64,000 bases of DNA from Serinibacter salmoneus (GTDB lineage Bacteria; Actinomycetota; Actinomycetes; Actinomycetales; Beutenbergiaceae). The position numbers and the translations under genes were made by a program. Below the pieces are notes generated by a model. It saw only the letters and a list, made by a program, of their open reading frames with translations, was not told where the DNA came from and ran no database searches. The stretch spans positions 2,052,973 to 2,116,972 of the forward strand of contig NZ_PDJD01000001.1 of the NCBI RefSeq assembly GCF_002563925.1, read 5' to 3'. Below, piece after piece: positions 1 through 8,570 of this stretch. Positions within the stretch are counted from its first letter, which is position 1. Every line of letters starts with the position of its first letter.

Positions 1-1923
1 TACGACGGCGTGGCCTCCGTGGTCGACGAGCCGTACCGGTTCTGGCCCACGGTGGGCGAGATGGACCTCTACCTCATCGGCGAGGGCCGCCACGAGCGGC
101 TGTGGGACGCCCTCGGTTCCCACGTGCGCACCTACCCCTCCGCCTTCGGGGAGGTCAGCGGTGTCTCCTTCGCGGTGTGGGCCCCGAATGCCTCCGCGGT
201 GCGGGTGGTGACGGACTCCACCGGCTGGGACGGCTCAGCCGCCGCGATGCGTTCCCTGGGCGGCAGCGGCGTGTGGGAGTTGTTCCTGCCCGGCGCCCGC
301 GCCGGGCACCGGTACAAGTACGAGATCCGGCATCAGGACGGCTCCTGGCACCAGAAGGCCGACCCGATGGCCCGGGCCACCGAGACGCCGCCCGCCACCG
401 CCTCGGTGGTGACGGACTCGGACTACACCTGGAACGACGACGCGTGGATGACGGCGCGCGCCGCCATCGATCAGCACAACACCGCGATGTCGGTCTACGA
501 GGTGCACCTGGGCTCGTGGAAGAAGGGGATGAGCTACCGCCGCGCCGCGGAGGAGCTGGTGGAGTACGTCACCTGGCTCGGTTTCACGCACGTGGAGTTC
601 ATGCCGCTCGCGGAGCACCCGTTCGGCGGCTCCTGGGGGTACCAGGTGACCTCCTACTACGCGCCCTCGGCGCGGTTCGGGAACCCGGACGAGCTGCGGT
701 ACCTGATCGACCGCCTGCACCAGGCCGGGATCGGCGTGATCCTGGACTGGGTGCCGGCGCACTTCCCGAAGGACGACTTCGCCCTGGCGCGTTTCGACGG
801 GACCGCGCTGTACGAGCACCCGGACCCGCGGCGCGGGGAGCAGATGGACTGGGGCACGTACGTGTTCAACTTCGGCCGCACCGAGGTGCGCAACTTCCTG
901 GTGGCCAATGCCAGTTACTGGCTTCAGGAGTTCCACGTGGACGGCCTGCGGGTGGATGCGGTGGCCTCCATGCTCTACCTGGACTACTCCCGCAAGGACG
1001 GGGAGTGGGAGCCGAACATGTACGGCGGCCGGGAGAACCTCGAGGCGATCTCGCTGCTGCAGGAGGCCAACGCCGTGGCCTACCGATCCGCCCCCGGGGT
1101 GGTCATGATCGCGGAGGAGTCCACCTCCTTCCCCGGCGTCACCCGCCCCACCGATCACGGCGGGCTCGGGTTCGGCTTCAAGTGGAACATGGGGTGGATG
1201 AACGACACCCTGCGCTACATCGCCGAGGACCCGGTGAACCGGCGCTACCACCACGGCGAGCTGACGTTCTCCCTGATCTACGCCTTCTCCGAGCAGTTCA
1301 TCCTGCCCTTCTCCCACGATGAGGTGGTGCACGGGAAGGGCTCCCTGCTGGGCAAGATGCCCGGCGACCACCGCACGAAGCTCGCCGGGGTGCGGGGGCT
1401 GCTGGCCTACCAGTGGTCCCACCCGGGCAAGCAGTTGCTGTTCATGGGCCAGGAGTTCGCCCAGGGCGCGGAGTGGAACGAGGAGCGGGGCCTGGACTGG
1501 TGGCACCTGGACGACCCGGGCCACCGGGGCGTGACGGACCTGGTGCGCCGGATGAACGCGATCTACGCCGCCGAGCCGGCCCTGTGGGGCGATGACCACT
1601 CCCCCGCGGGCTTCCAGTGGCTGGACTCCAACGACGGCGACCGCAACGCCCTGGTGTACCTGCGGCGTTTCGAGGACCGGGTGATCGTGTGCGTGCAGAG
1701 CTTCGCGGGTGCCACCCACGAGGGGTACCGGATCCCGCTGCCCTCGGGTGGCACGTGGCGCGAGGTGCTCAACACCGACGCCGAGGAGTACGGCGGCTAT
1801 GGCGTGGGCAACCTCGGTGCGGTGCAGGCGCAGGAGACGCCGCACTACGGGCAGCCCTACTCCGCGGACATCCGGCTGCCAGCACTCGGCGCGGTGTGGC
1901 TGGTCCCGGAGGAGCAGGCCTGA
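1..1923 (+). CDS. glgB: 1,4-alpha-glucan branching enzyme GlgB (5' end outside window)
   Basis: Transfers alpha-1,4 glucan segments to alpha-1,6 branch points in cytosolic glycogen synthesis. The frame is open from base 1, and the family is about 730 residues against roughly 640 here, so the N-terminal part of the first carbohydrate-binding domain lies upstream of the window. What remains is the CBM48 module ([14 protein letters not shown]), the GH13 barrel and the C-terminal beta domain. Counting from the GTG at base 10, the catalytic set is Asp316 in DGLRVDAV, Glu369 in MIAEES and Asp437 in SHDEVVHGK, all intact. The GTG at base 10 is probably internal and not the start. A strong hairpin follows the stop, and the next gene is convergent. 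High confidence. Confidence 0.97.
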   Translation, partial: YDGVASVVDEPYRFWPTVGEMDLYLIGEGRHERLWDALGSHVRTYPSAFGEVSGVSFAVWAPNASAVRVVTDSTGWDGSAAAMRSLGGSGVWELFLPGARAGHRYKYEIRHQDGSWHQKADPMARATETPPATASVVTDSDYTWNDDAWMTARAAIDQHNTAMSVYEVHLGSWKKGMSYRRAAEELVEYVTWLGFTHVEFMPLAEHPFGGSWGYQVTSYYAPSARFGNPDELRYLIDRLHQAGIGVILDWVPAHFPKDDFALARFDGTALYEHPDPRRGEQMDWGTYVFNFGRTEVRNFLVANASYWLQEFHVDGLRVDAVASMLYLDYSRKDGEWEPNMYGGRENLEAISLLQEANAVAYRSAPGVVMIAEESTSFPGVTRPTDHGGLGFGFKWNMGWMNDTLRYIAEDPVNRRYHHGELTFSLIYAFSEQFILPFSHDEVVHGKGSLLGKMPGDHRTKLAGVRGLLAYQWSHPGKQLLFMGQEFAQGAEWNEERGLDWWHLDDPGHRGVTDLVRRMNAIYAAEPALWGDDHSPAGFQWLDSNDGDRNALVYLRRFEDRVIVCVQSFAGATHEGYRIPLPSGGTWREVLNTDAEEYGGYGVGNLGAVQAQETPHYGQPYSADIRLPALGAVWLVPEEQA

Positions 1924-1937
1924 ACCACCGGTGACGG

Positions 1938-1974
1938 CAGCGGGGCCCGCAGCGCGTTGCTGCGGGCCCCGCTG
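1938..1974. terminator. Perfect 16-bp hairpin between convergent glgB and ybbN-like gene
   Basis: The arms at 1938-1953 and 1959-1974 are perfect reverse complements around a 5-nt loop (gcgtt). It starts 15 nt after the glgB stop. No T-run follows on either strand, so it fits the U-poor terminators common in high-GC actinobacteria and could serve both convergent genes. Confidence 0.8.
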
Positions 1975-2010
1975 CGGTCTCGGCTGCTCCCTTTCCCCTG
2001 CGCAAGGGCA

Positions 2011-2095
2011 CGCTCGGCGCGAGATCCCCCTCGCCGAGCGAGGGGTTGGGCCGCCCCAGCGCGCGCAAACCCTGCGCAACCACCCGCTCGGCGAG
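2011..2095. repeat. Three alternating copies of CGCTCGGCG forming competing hairpins
   Basis: CGCTCGGCG occurs at 2011-2019 in plus orientation, as its reverse complement at 2032-2040, and again in plus orientation at 2085-2093, where both later copies extend to an 11-nt match (ctcgccgagcg / cgctcggcgag). The middle copy can pair with either flank, giving two mutually exclusive stem-loops. It lies between the glgB terminator and the stop of the convergent gene; a back-up terminator is the simplest reading. Confidence 0.5.
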
Positions 2096-2108
2096 GGTGG
2101 GTCTGCTC

Positions 2109-3053
2109 CTAGAAGAGCGCGAGGGAGAGGTTGCGGCGTGCGGCGCGCAGTTCCTCCGAGGCGGGGTCGACGAGCTCGAACAGCTCCACGAGACGCTTGC
2201 GGGCGCGCTCCTTGTCCTCGGCGGCGGTGACCTGCACCACCGCGATGAGACGGTCGAACGCGGCGCCGGCTCGCCCGGCCCCGATCTCGACGTCGGCGGC
2301 GAGCAGCTGCGCGTCCACGTCGCGGGCGCCGGCGGCGTCCGCGGTCGCGATCGCCGCCGCGGGGTCCTCGACGGCCTCGAGCCGCTCCATGAGCGCGACC
2401 TGGGCGATCCCGATGCGCGCGTCCACGTCACCGGGGTTCTCGTTCAACGCCTTGGTGTAGGCGGCCGTGGCGCGTGGGTAGTCGCCCGCCTCGATGGCCG
2501 CGTACGCCTCGGCGTGCAGCGGCGGGAGCTCCGGCTCCGGCTCCGGTTCGGGCTCGGGCTCGGCGTCGGCCCCGGGGACCGTCCCGGTGACACCCGCCTG
2601 CGCGGCGGCCTGCAGCACCTGGTCGAGCACCTGCTGGATCTGCTCGGCCGACGGCGCTCCCTGGAACAGCGGGAGGGGCTGGCCCTGGATCACGGCGACG
2701 GCGCAGGGCACTCCCTGCACCCCGAAAGCCTGGGTGATCTCCGGCTGGGTGTCGGCGTCCAGGCGGGCCAGGACGAAACGCCCCCGGGCCGCCACCGCGG
2801 CCTGCTCCAGCGACGGGGTCATCTGCTCCCCCGCGGCGGTGCGGCTCGCGCCGATCGCCACGATCACCGGGACTGTGGCGCTGGACTCCACCACCTGCTG
2901 GAAGTTCTCGGGCGACAGGTCGACGATGACCCCGGCGGGCGCCTGCCGCGCCGCGGCCTGGGAGTTCGCGGCTGCCGCCTCCTGGGCGGGGGTGGGCTTC
3001 TGGAGCATCGAGAGGTCGACCGCGCCGCGCGGGTCGAAGTGGGGCTGGCTCAT
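2109..3053 (-). CDS. Thioredoxin-fold/TPR co-chaperone, YbbN (CnoX)-like, redox-inactive
   Basis: 314 residues. The N-terminal third (about residues 40-150) has the thioredoxin fold pattern, with VPVIVAIGAS before the site, FVLARLDADTQ and GVQGVPCAVAV with the cis-proline. The WCxPC active site is replaced by SRTAAG (residues 70-75), so neither catalytic cysteine is present. The C-terminal half holds TPR-like helices (LHAEAYAAIEAGDYPRATAA). This is the architecture of YbbN/CnoX proteins, which act as holdases and client-transfer partners of chaperones; the M. tuberculosis counterpart is Rv1324, also near glgB. The ATG at 3053 has AGAAGGA upstream. A Pro-Glu repeat linker separates the two domains. 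Family confident; cellular role inferred. Confidence 0.87.
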   Translation of the reverse strand: MSQPHFDPRGAVDLSMLQKPTPAQEAAAANSQAAARQAPAGVIVDLSPENFQQVVESSATVPVIVAIGASRTAAGEQMTPSLEQAAVAARGRFVLARLDADTQPEITQAFGVQGVPCAVAVIQGQPLPLFQGAPSAEQIQQVLDQVLQAAAQAGVTGTVPGADAEPEPEPEPEPELPPLHAEAYAAIEAGDYPRATAAYTKALNENPGDVDARIGIAQVALMERLEAVEDPAAAIATADAAGARDVDAQLLAADVEIGAGRAGAAFDRLIAVVQVTAAEDKERARKRLVELFELVDPASEELRAARRNLSLALF

Positions 3054-3114
3054 GGGTCCTTCTCGTTGACTGCGGTTCTTACGCCTGGACGTCCTACGGT
3101 ATCGAGTGCACCGG

Positions 3115-4110
3115 CTACTCGATGCGCTCGACCGAGGCCAGCACGCGCTCCGCGCCGAGCAGACGCACGGACTGGTCCTCCGCGTCGGCCGGCGGGATGT
3201 AGAGCGTGACCATGGAGCGGTAGGTCGCCTCGGCGGCGTTCTCGACAGCCTCCTCGCCACCCAGCTCCGCCATCTCGCCGGCGAGGTTGAGCTCGGAGTC
3301 CTCGACCGTGCGCCGCAGGGTCACGGTGGTCGTGAGGTCGCCCATCACCAGGGCACCACCCTCGGCCGTGCCGATCGCGAAGACGATCTCTCCCGGCTCC
3401 ACGGCCTGGTCCACATCACCGGCAACCTCGATGCCCTCGACGATCCCGTCGAGCTCCTCGCGAAGGAACGTCCGGTAGTCGTCGTCGGCGAACTGGTCGG
3501 CGTACTCCGAGGTGCGGAGGTCCAGCACGTCCGCGAGACGCGTGAGGGCTTGTGTCGGCGTCATCACCAGCCCCTCCTGGTCGGCCGTGACCGGGGCGCT
3601 GCCGACGGAGATGTCCGCGAAGGTCGGCGTCTCCACGCCCGGAAGCAGCAGCGACCAGGCGACCAGGCGGTAGGGATCGCGCGGTCCCTCCTGCACGATC
3701 CCGAGGTAGAGACGCAGCGCGGAGTCCGCATCGGGCTCCGTGACCGCCAGCAGCGACCGTGGCCAGGAGTCGGAGGCCGTGATCACGTCGAGGTCGGTCT
3801 CGGTCCACAGTTCCTGTGGCGTCGTCTCACCGCCGGTCGCGACCTCGAGGGCGTACTGGGCCTCACGGATGTCGGTGGCCGGGGCCGTGACACGATCGCC
3901 CAGTTCGGCGGCGTCGTCCGCCTCGTCCGCGGCCTCGATCGAGGCCGCGATATCGGCGAGGATGTCCTGGATCTGGATCTCGCTCAGGGCCGGCGGGGCG
4001 TACTCGGGCACGGTGGGCGCCTGGAGCTCGGGGACCACGTCCTCCGAGCAGGCGGCCAAGGTCAGCCCGAGAGAGGCGGCCAGGGTCAGCGAGAACATAC
4101 GCGCGCGCAT
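3115..4110 (-). CDS. Uncharacterised lipoprotein
   Basis: 331 residues beginning MRARMFSLTLAASLGLTLAAC: a basic start, hydrophobic stretch and LAAC lipobox, so the mature protein should be lipidated at Cys and held outside the membrane. The rest is acidic (many Glu, Asp, Ala, Thr) with no enzyme motif I recognise and no repeats; a mixed alpha/beta solute- or partner-binding fold is plausible. The ATG overlaps the TGA of the preceding membrane-protein gene as TGATG, so the two are translationally coupled and probably act together. A GTG three bases earlier is possible but would shift the TGATG overlap. Downstream is the YbbN-like gene after 61 nt. Function unknown. Confidence 0.85.
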   Translation of the reverse strand: MRARMFSLTLAASLGLTLAACSEDVVPELQAPTVPEYAPPALSEIQIQDILADIAASIEAADEADDAAELGDRVTAPATDIREAQYALEVATGGETTPQELWTETDLDVITASDSWPRSLLAVTEPDADSALRLYLGIVQEGPRDPYRLVAWSLLLPGVETPTFADISVGSAPVTADQEGLVMTPTQALTRLADVLDLRTSEYADQFADDDYRTFLREELDGIVEGIEVAGDVDQAVEPGEIVFAIGTAEGGALVMGDLTTTVTLRRTVEDSELNLAGEMAELGGEEAVENAAEATYRSMVTLYIPPADAEDQSVRLLGAERVLASVERIE

Positions 4111-5441
4111 CACCGCTCCTCACGCTCCGATCGGGTCTGGTCATCGGGATCAGCGGGCTGCGTCCGGGCGCCGTCGGTGGTGGCGTCCGCATCGGCGTCC
4201 TGACCGTCCGAGGCTCCCGGCAACGCCGCAGCGGCCTCGCCCGAACTCGCCACGCCCCAGCGCCGCCGCCACGCCGAGGCATCCGCGATGCTGACCCTGG
4301 CGCGCGGCTCGCCTGCCGTGGCCCCGTCGAGCGTGGAAGAACCCGCGGACTCCTCGCTCTCGCCGCGCAGCCAGGCGGGGTAATCGGTTGCCGCGTCCGT
4401 GGTCGGCTTGTGCTCGGCGCCCGCGCCCTCCCCCAAGGGGATCTCGGCCGCGATCGCCTCGAGTTCCGCGGTGCTGGCGTCCTCGCCATGAATGCGCCGC
4501 ATCTCGCGCAACTGGCGGCGGGTGAGTCGGGGCGCTCCAGGAGCCGCCACAGCGGTCGTGGGCACATCGGTCGTGGCTGAGACCGGGCCGTGGTCGGGAT
4601 CGCCAGGGGACGTCTCGTCGCTGCTCGATGGGGAGGCGGGGCCCGCGGCGCCACCGGAGTCCGTGCCGCGCGAGCCGACGTCGCCGGAGACCACTGGGTC
4701 GGCGTCTGCGGACTCCGCGGCCTCGGGCTCCTCACTCGGCGCGGACTCGGGGTGAGCGGGCTGGTCCTCCTCGCCCTCGGCCGAACGCCGGCGCGATGGG
4801 AGGAAGGACCAGACAACCAGGATCAGCCCGACCACCACGGCGGCGGTTCCGCCCGCCACCAGGGGCATCACGTACGGCGTGGAGACCTCGCGGTCCCAGG
4901 TGAAGGTCACCGTCGGTGCGGCGCCCTCCTGGCCGTCCCGCACGATGAACAGCACGGTGCGGTCCTCCGGCTGGAACCAGGGGAACTCCAACGTCCCCTC
5001 GCCCTCGCGGAGTCGGGTCCACATGTCGCTGCCGACCGGGGACGGGATCTCCTCACTCTCGGCGGACTCGCCGTCCTCGCCCTCGGCGGCCTCGCCGTCG
5101 GCAGGATCGGGTTCCACGAGTTCGGTGGTCAGGTTCTCCCAGTCCGCCAGACCCGTGATCGCGAGATAGGGCAGGTCTCCGATCCATCCCTCGACGTCGA
5201 CGTCACGCCCCTCGATCACCGTGACCGCCTGGTCGGCACCCGCGGCCGTGACCGTGATGTCCACCTGGTCGTTCACGATGCCGGCCACGCCGGGTTCCAC
5301 CACCACGAACGGCACCTCGGCGCTCTCGTGGGTCGCGGACACCACCTCGGACGTGCGCCAGGCCGTGGCGGACAGAATGCCGAGCACCACGGCGGCGATG
5401 CCCAGGACCACCAAGGTGATCCCGACTATCCGTCGCACCAT
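4110..5441 (-). CDS. Two-helix membrane protein with extracytoplasmic domain and TRRQLREMRR tail motif
   Basis: 443 residues. TM1 spans about residues 3-28 (RIVGITLVVLGIAAVVLGI). An extracytoplasmic domain of about 160 residues rich in Thr, Val and Asp follows, then TM2 (VMPLVAGGTAAVVVGLILVV). The tail of about 220 residues is acidic, low-complexity and predicted cytoplasmic. It carries LTRRQLREMRRIHG (near 4481-4526), a basic motif also found in two other membrane proteins of this window (35012-36061 and 37251-38765). No known domain is recognised. It is coupled by TGATG to the lipoprotein that follows, suggesting a membrane/lipoprotein complex. It shares a 217-bp divergent intergenic region with the DivIVA-like gene. 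Function unknown. Confidence 0.83.
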   Translation of the reverse strand: MVRRIVGITLVVLGIAAVVLGILSATAWRTSEVVSATHESAEVPFVVVEPGVAGIVNDQVDITVTAAGADQAVTVIEGRDVDVEGWIGDLPYLAITGLADWENLTTELVEPDPADGEAAEGEDGESAESEEIPSPVGSDMWTRLREGEGTLEFPWFQPEDRTVLFIVRDGQEGAAPTVTFTWDREVSTPYVMPLVAGGTAAVVVGLILVVWSFLPSRRRSAEGEEDQPAHPESAPSEEPEAAESADADPVVSGDVGSRGTDSGGAAGPASPSSSDETSPGDPDHGPVSATTDVPTTAVAAPGAPRLTRRQLREMRRIHGEDASTAELEAIAAEIPLGEGAGAEHKPTTDAATDYPAWLRGESEESAGSSTLDGATAGEPRARVSIADASAWRRRWGVASSGEAAAALPGASDGQDADADATTDGARTQPADPDDQTRSEREER

Positions 5442-5527
5442 GTGGGCGTCTCCTCACTGTGTCGCATCGCACCTAGCACGCCTGTGAGCATGGCAGGCCG
5501 GGGCCGCGTCGGCGACCGCAGCATCCC

Positions 5528-5621
5528 AGACTACCCGGCAAGGCTGAAGGGTGACTGGGAACCTCGCTCACCGGACCTGCACAACATGGCCCGCGGAATC
5601 CCCCGCTGGGCGGGATACGCT
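5528..5621. promoter_or_regulatory. Divergent promoter region with two -10 candidates
   Basis: On the minus strand TAGTCT (5533 to 5528) could serve the membrane protein/lipoprotein pair; on the plus strand TACGCT (5616-5621) could serve the coiled-coil gene, leaving a leader of about 30 nt. Both fit the actinobacterial TAnnnT pattern, but neither has a recognisable -35 at standard spacing. Assignment is by position only. Confidence 0.35.
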
Positions 5622-5658
5622 GAAGAGCCCACATCGGCACCCCCGACCCGGAGAGCAC

Positions 5659-7296
5659 ATGAGCGTGGACCGTCCCGACTTCCCGTCCGTGATGCGCGGC
5701 TATGACCGCGCGCAGGTGGATCAGCACATCGCGGATCTCAATCGTGCCCTCGCCGAGGCGCGACGGCAGGTCGAGGCGTCCGATGCCGAGTCCATGCGAC
5801 TGTCCGGGCAACTCAGTGAGGTGCAGCGGGCGCTGAGCGAGGCGGAGTCACCGACGTACGCCGGGCTCGGCTCGCGCATCGAGTACCTCCTGCGATCGGC
5901 CGAGGAGCAGAGCACGGACGTGCTCTCGCAGGCAACGGCGAAGGCCGACGGCCTGGTCTCCCGCGCGAGCGCGGAGGCCGCCCGGCTGGCCGAGCGTGCG
6001 GAGCGCGAGGCCGGGGACCTGGTCACCGGCGCCCGTCGTGAGGCGGAGCAGTTGCTCACCGAGGCGCGCAACGAGGCGACCGCCACGCGGGATGCGGCAG
6101 CGCTGAACGCCTCCGAGATCGTCGCTTCCGCCGAACGTGAGGCAGCCGGGCTGCGAAGCGCCGTGGAGTCGGAGGTCGCCGAGCGTCGCGCCACCCTGGA
6201 GCGCACGCTTGCCTCGCGCGAGGCCGAGGTGACGCGCGCCACCGAGGAACAGCGCGTGGCGAGCGAGGCCAAGGCGCGCGAGATCGTGTCCGAGGCGACG
6301 CAGCAGGCGCGCGCCACGCGTGCGGAGGCGGAGGAGTTCGCGCGCACCACCCGGGAGGCCGCGTCGGAGTTCGACCGCACTACCCGCGCCGAGGCGGAGG
6401 AGTTCGCGCGCACCACGCGCGAGGCCGCCGAGGAAGCAGCGCGGGCGGCGCGCAATACCGCAGAGGAGCACGCTCACCGGCTGCGCGCCGAGGCCGAGTC
6501 CTTCGCCGCGGAACTGCGCGAGCGGGTCCAGCGCGAGACCGATGACGCCGCGGCTGCCGCGCGCGCGGACATCGAGCAGCTCACCGCCGATGCGCAACGC
6601 CGGGCCGATGAACTCACCGAGGAGGCCGCTGCGGCCCGTGATGCCGGCGACCTGGACATCGCCCGACGGCGTGAGGCCGCCGAGGCCGAGAACGCCGAGA
6701 TCCACGAGACCGCCCGGGCGGAGGCGGAGCGCCTGATCTCCGACGCGCAGGCACAGGTCACCGAGGCGGAGGAGCGCGTGGTGAAGGCGCTCGCCCGTGC
6801 GGAGGAGATTGCCGGCACCTCCGAGTCCAGCGCGCGGACCACGCTCAGCGCGGCGCGCGAGCAGGCCGAACGGATCCTCACCGAGGCCAAGCGCCAGGCT
6901 GAGCTCACCACCTCACGGGCCGAGGAGGAGGCGGAGCGTCGCCTCGACTCGATCCGGGGCGAGGTCTCCGACCTGGAGAAGCAGCGCGAGGACATCACGG
7001 CCTACCTGGACGAGGTCCGCGGACTGCTCGGCTCCCCGAGCCTTCCGGAGGCGGGACTCATCGCGGGCGCCGATCGCGCCGAGCGGAACCTGCGCCAGGC
7101 GCGGGCCGCCGGTGAGTCCGATGCCGGCTCTGCCTCGAACTCCGAGGACACCGGCGACACCGCGAGCACCAGCGAGACCAGCGATGCGGACTCGTCGGCA
7201 ACCGACGAGACCCAGGTCCTCGAGGCCACCGCCGAGGAGAGCGGCGGCGAGACCGAGGCCGAGACCGAGACCGACGAGGAGAGCGCGGACCGGTGA
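5659..7296 (+). CDS. DivIVA-domain long coiled-coil protein (Scy/FilP-like)
   Basis: 545 residues. Starting from the ATG at 5659 (GGAGAG 5-10 nt upstream), residues 1-35 match the DivIVA N-terminal element (FPSVMRGYDRAQVDQHIADL), which in Wag31/DivIVA binds curved membrane. Residues about 40-470 are almost unbroken Ala/Glu/Arg-rich coiled coil. Around residues 220-290 the sequence has an 11-residue period (hendecads), including a 22-residue block encoded by repeats at 6325 and 6391. The C-terminal 60 residues are an acidic Ser/Thr/Glu tail. In Streptomyces and corynebacteria such proteins are cytoskeletal elements near growing poles or septa; that role is inferred here. It overlaps the next gene by 4 nt (GTGA). 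Confidence 0.86.
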   Translation: MSVDRPDFPSVMRGYDRAQVDQHIADLNRALAEARRQVEASDAESMRLSGQLSEVQRALSEAESPTYAGLGSRIEYLLRSAEEQSTDVLSQATAKADGLVSRASAEAARLAERAEREAGDLVTGARREAEQLLTEARNEATATRDAAALNASEIVASAEREAAGLRSAVESEVAERRATLERTLASREAEVTRATEEQRVASEAKAREIVSEATQQARATRAEAEEFARTTREAASEFDRTTRAEAEEFARTTREAAEEAARAARNTAEEHAHRLRAEAESFAAELRERVQRETDDAAAAARADIEQLTADAQRRADELTEEAAAARDAGDLDIARRREAAEAENAEIHETARAEAERLISDAQAQVTEAEERVVKALARAEEIAGTSESSARTTLSAAREQAERILTEAKRQAELTTSRAEEEAERRLDSIRGEVSDLEKQREDITAYLDEVRGLLGSPSLPEAGLIAGADRAERNLRQARAAGESDAGSASNSEDTGDTASTSETSDADSSATDETQVLEATAEESGGETEAETETDEESADR

Positions 7297-7745
7297 CCGC
7301 CACCCCGTCCCCGGGTTCATCCCCCGACCCATCCGGCCACACGCCGGACACGTGGGCCCAGGAACGCCGAGAGGCGGCCGCGGAGCAGGAGCGGCGGTTG
7401 CGGGAGCGCAAGGAGGCCGAACACGCCCACGCGCAGGAACTGATCGACGAGTTCCTGGCCACGGCAGCCGAGCGCGCCCGTCCCCCCGAGCCGCTGGTCG
7501 TGCAGGGGTACAAGGGCGGACATGCGCGGACACCCATCTCGGGCTGGTACCTCAAGGTCGACCGCAGCGTGGGCCTGGGAACCGACGGGCGCTTCTACGT
7601 GCTGCGGTCCGACCTGACCCTGCTGGAGCGGCTGCGCGGCACCACCCCACGGGCCGTACCGCCACCGATGATCGTGGGCGCCGGGGGCGGCGACGGCGAG
7701 ACGATCGACATGAAGGCGGCGCTCGCGCGTCACCTGCGCCGCTGA
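7293..7745 (+). CDS. Conserved small protein of unknown function
   Basis: 150 residues, starting at a GTG that overlaps the TGA of the coiled-coil gene (GTGA), so the two are translationally coupled. The N-terminus is Pro/Ser-rich, followed by a charged helix (residues about 25-55, RREAAAEQERRLRERKEAEH) and a compact C-terminal half with GWYLKVDRSVGLGTDGRFYVL and LERLRGT. No signal peptide, membrane segment or catalytic motif is visible. The coupling suggests a partner of the coiled-coil protein, perhaps through its own helix. The DGRFYVLRSDLTLLERL block looks like the conserved core to use in a family search. I do not recognise a characterised family. Confidence 0.78.
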   Translation: MTATPSPGSSPDPSGHTPDTWAQERREAAAEQERRLRERKEAEHAHAQELIDEFLATAAERARPPEPLVVQGYKGGHARTPISGWYLKVDRSVGLGTDGRFYVLRSDLTLLERLRGTTPRAVPPPMIVGAGGGDGETIDMKAALARHLRR

Positions 7746-7788
7746 CGCCCTCGCCGCCGCTCCCCGGCGAAGGCGGGAGCCGGTGCGG

Positions 7789-8544
7789 TCAGCCCACGCA
7801 GCGGCGCCAGAAGGCCGCGAGCGCCTCCGCGGTCCCCTCCGGGTCCTCCGTGGCGGTCATGTGGCCGGCGGCGGGAATGAGGACCAGTTCGGCATCGCCG
7901 TCGTGCGCCTGCATCGCGTGCACCATCGCCTCGGCATCCTCCTGGGTGGCGAGCGCGTCCTCCGTGCCACGCACCACCAGGCCCGGGACCGTCAGGTCCT
8001 CCAGCACGTGCATCCGGTCCGGGCGGGCCGCCATCGCGCGCTGCGCCCAGACGATCCCGGGCACGGGTGCCGCCGCGAGCATCTCCCGGTGCCGCGCCAC
8101 CAGATCCGGGTCGAGCTCGCGGGTGGTCTCCCCGAGCAGCTTCTCCACCATGTCCGCCACCACGGCGCTGCCCGCCCCCGGCGCCTCGGCGGCGATCCGC
8201 AGGCGGTTCTCGCGCGCCGCCTCGGGGTCGGCGCTCGCCTTGGTGTCCAGCAGCGCGAGCCCCGCCAGCCGCGAGGAGTGGCGCTGCGCCGTCGCCAGGG
8301 CGATGTACCCGCCCATGGACAGGCCGGCCAGCACGGCCCGGTCGATGCCGAGGTCGTCCAGGGTGGCCACCACGGCGTCGGCGGCGTCCTCCAGGCAGGG
8401 TTCGCCCTCGGGCACCTCGGAGAAGCCGAAGCCGGGTGCGTCCAGCGCGATCGTGGGGATCCCCTCCTCACCGAGGAGGTCCACCACCTCGTCCCACATC
8501 GAGGAGTCGAACGGGAATCCGTGCAGGAGCACGAGCGGGTACAT
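7789..8544 (-). CDS. Alpha/beta-fold hydrolase
   Basis: 251 residues starting MYPLVLLHGFPFDSSMWDE, the typical alpha/beta-hydrolase opening with the HGF oxyanion element. The nucleophile elbow is GLSMGG with Ser76; the acid lies in the VPGLVVRGTEDALA region and the histidine in AAGHMTATEDP. It resembles the cytosolic 3-oxoadipate enol-lactonase/esterase group, but the substrate cannot be read from sequence. I chose the ATG at 8544 because GGAGG precedes it and the hydrolase core begins there; longer readings would overlap the preceding gene. That gene, also an alpha/beta hydrolase, ends 26 nt upstream on the same strand, so they likely form an operon. Confidence 0.88.
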   Translation of the reverse strand: MYPLVLLHGFPFDSSMWDEVVDLLGEEGIPTIALDAPGFGFSEVPEGEPCLEDAADAVVATLDDLGIDRAVLAGLSMGGYIALATAQRHSSRLAGLALLDTKASADPEAARENRLRIAAEAPGAGSAVVADMVEKLLGETTRELDPDLVARHREMLAAAPVPGIVWAQRAMAARPDRMHVLEDLTVPGLVVRGTEDALATQEDAEAMVHAMQAHDGDAELVLIPAAGHMTATEDPEGTAEALAAFWRRCVG

Positions 8545-8570
8545 GGTGCCTCCGGGGTCGGGGTCGTGGA

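Noticed and set aside
235-2079. Long minus-strand open frame opposite glgB
   Set aside because: It mirrors the glgB codon pattern (Val/His/Arg-rich, low-complexity), has no motifs, and glgB is certain. Similar frames opposite kgd (41107-45060), secA (57643-59442), atpD and rho were dropped for the same reason.
5595-5620. GGAAT at 5595 as a SigR promoter for the coiled-coil gene
   Set aside because: At 18-19 nt spacing the downstream triplets are CGC and GCT, not GTT.
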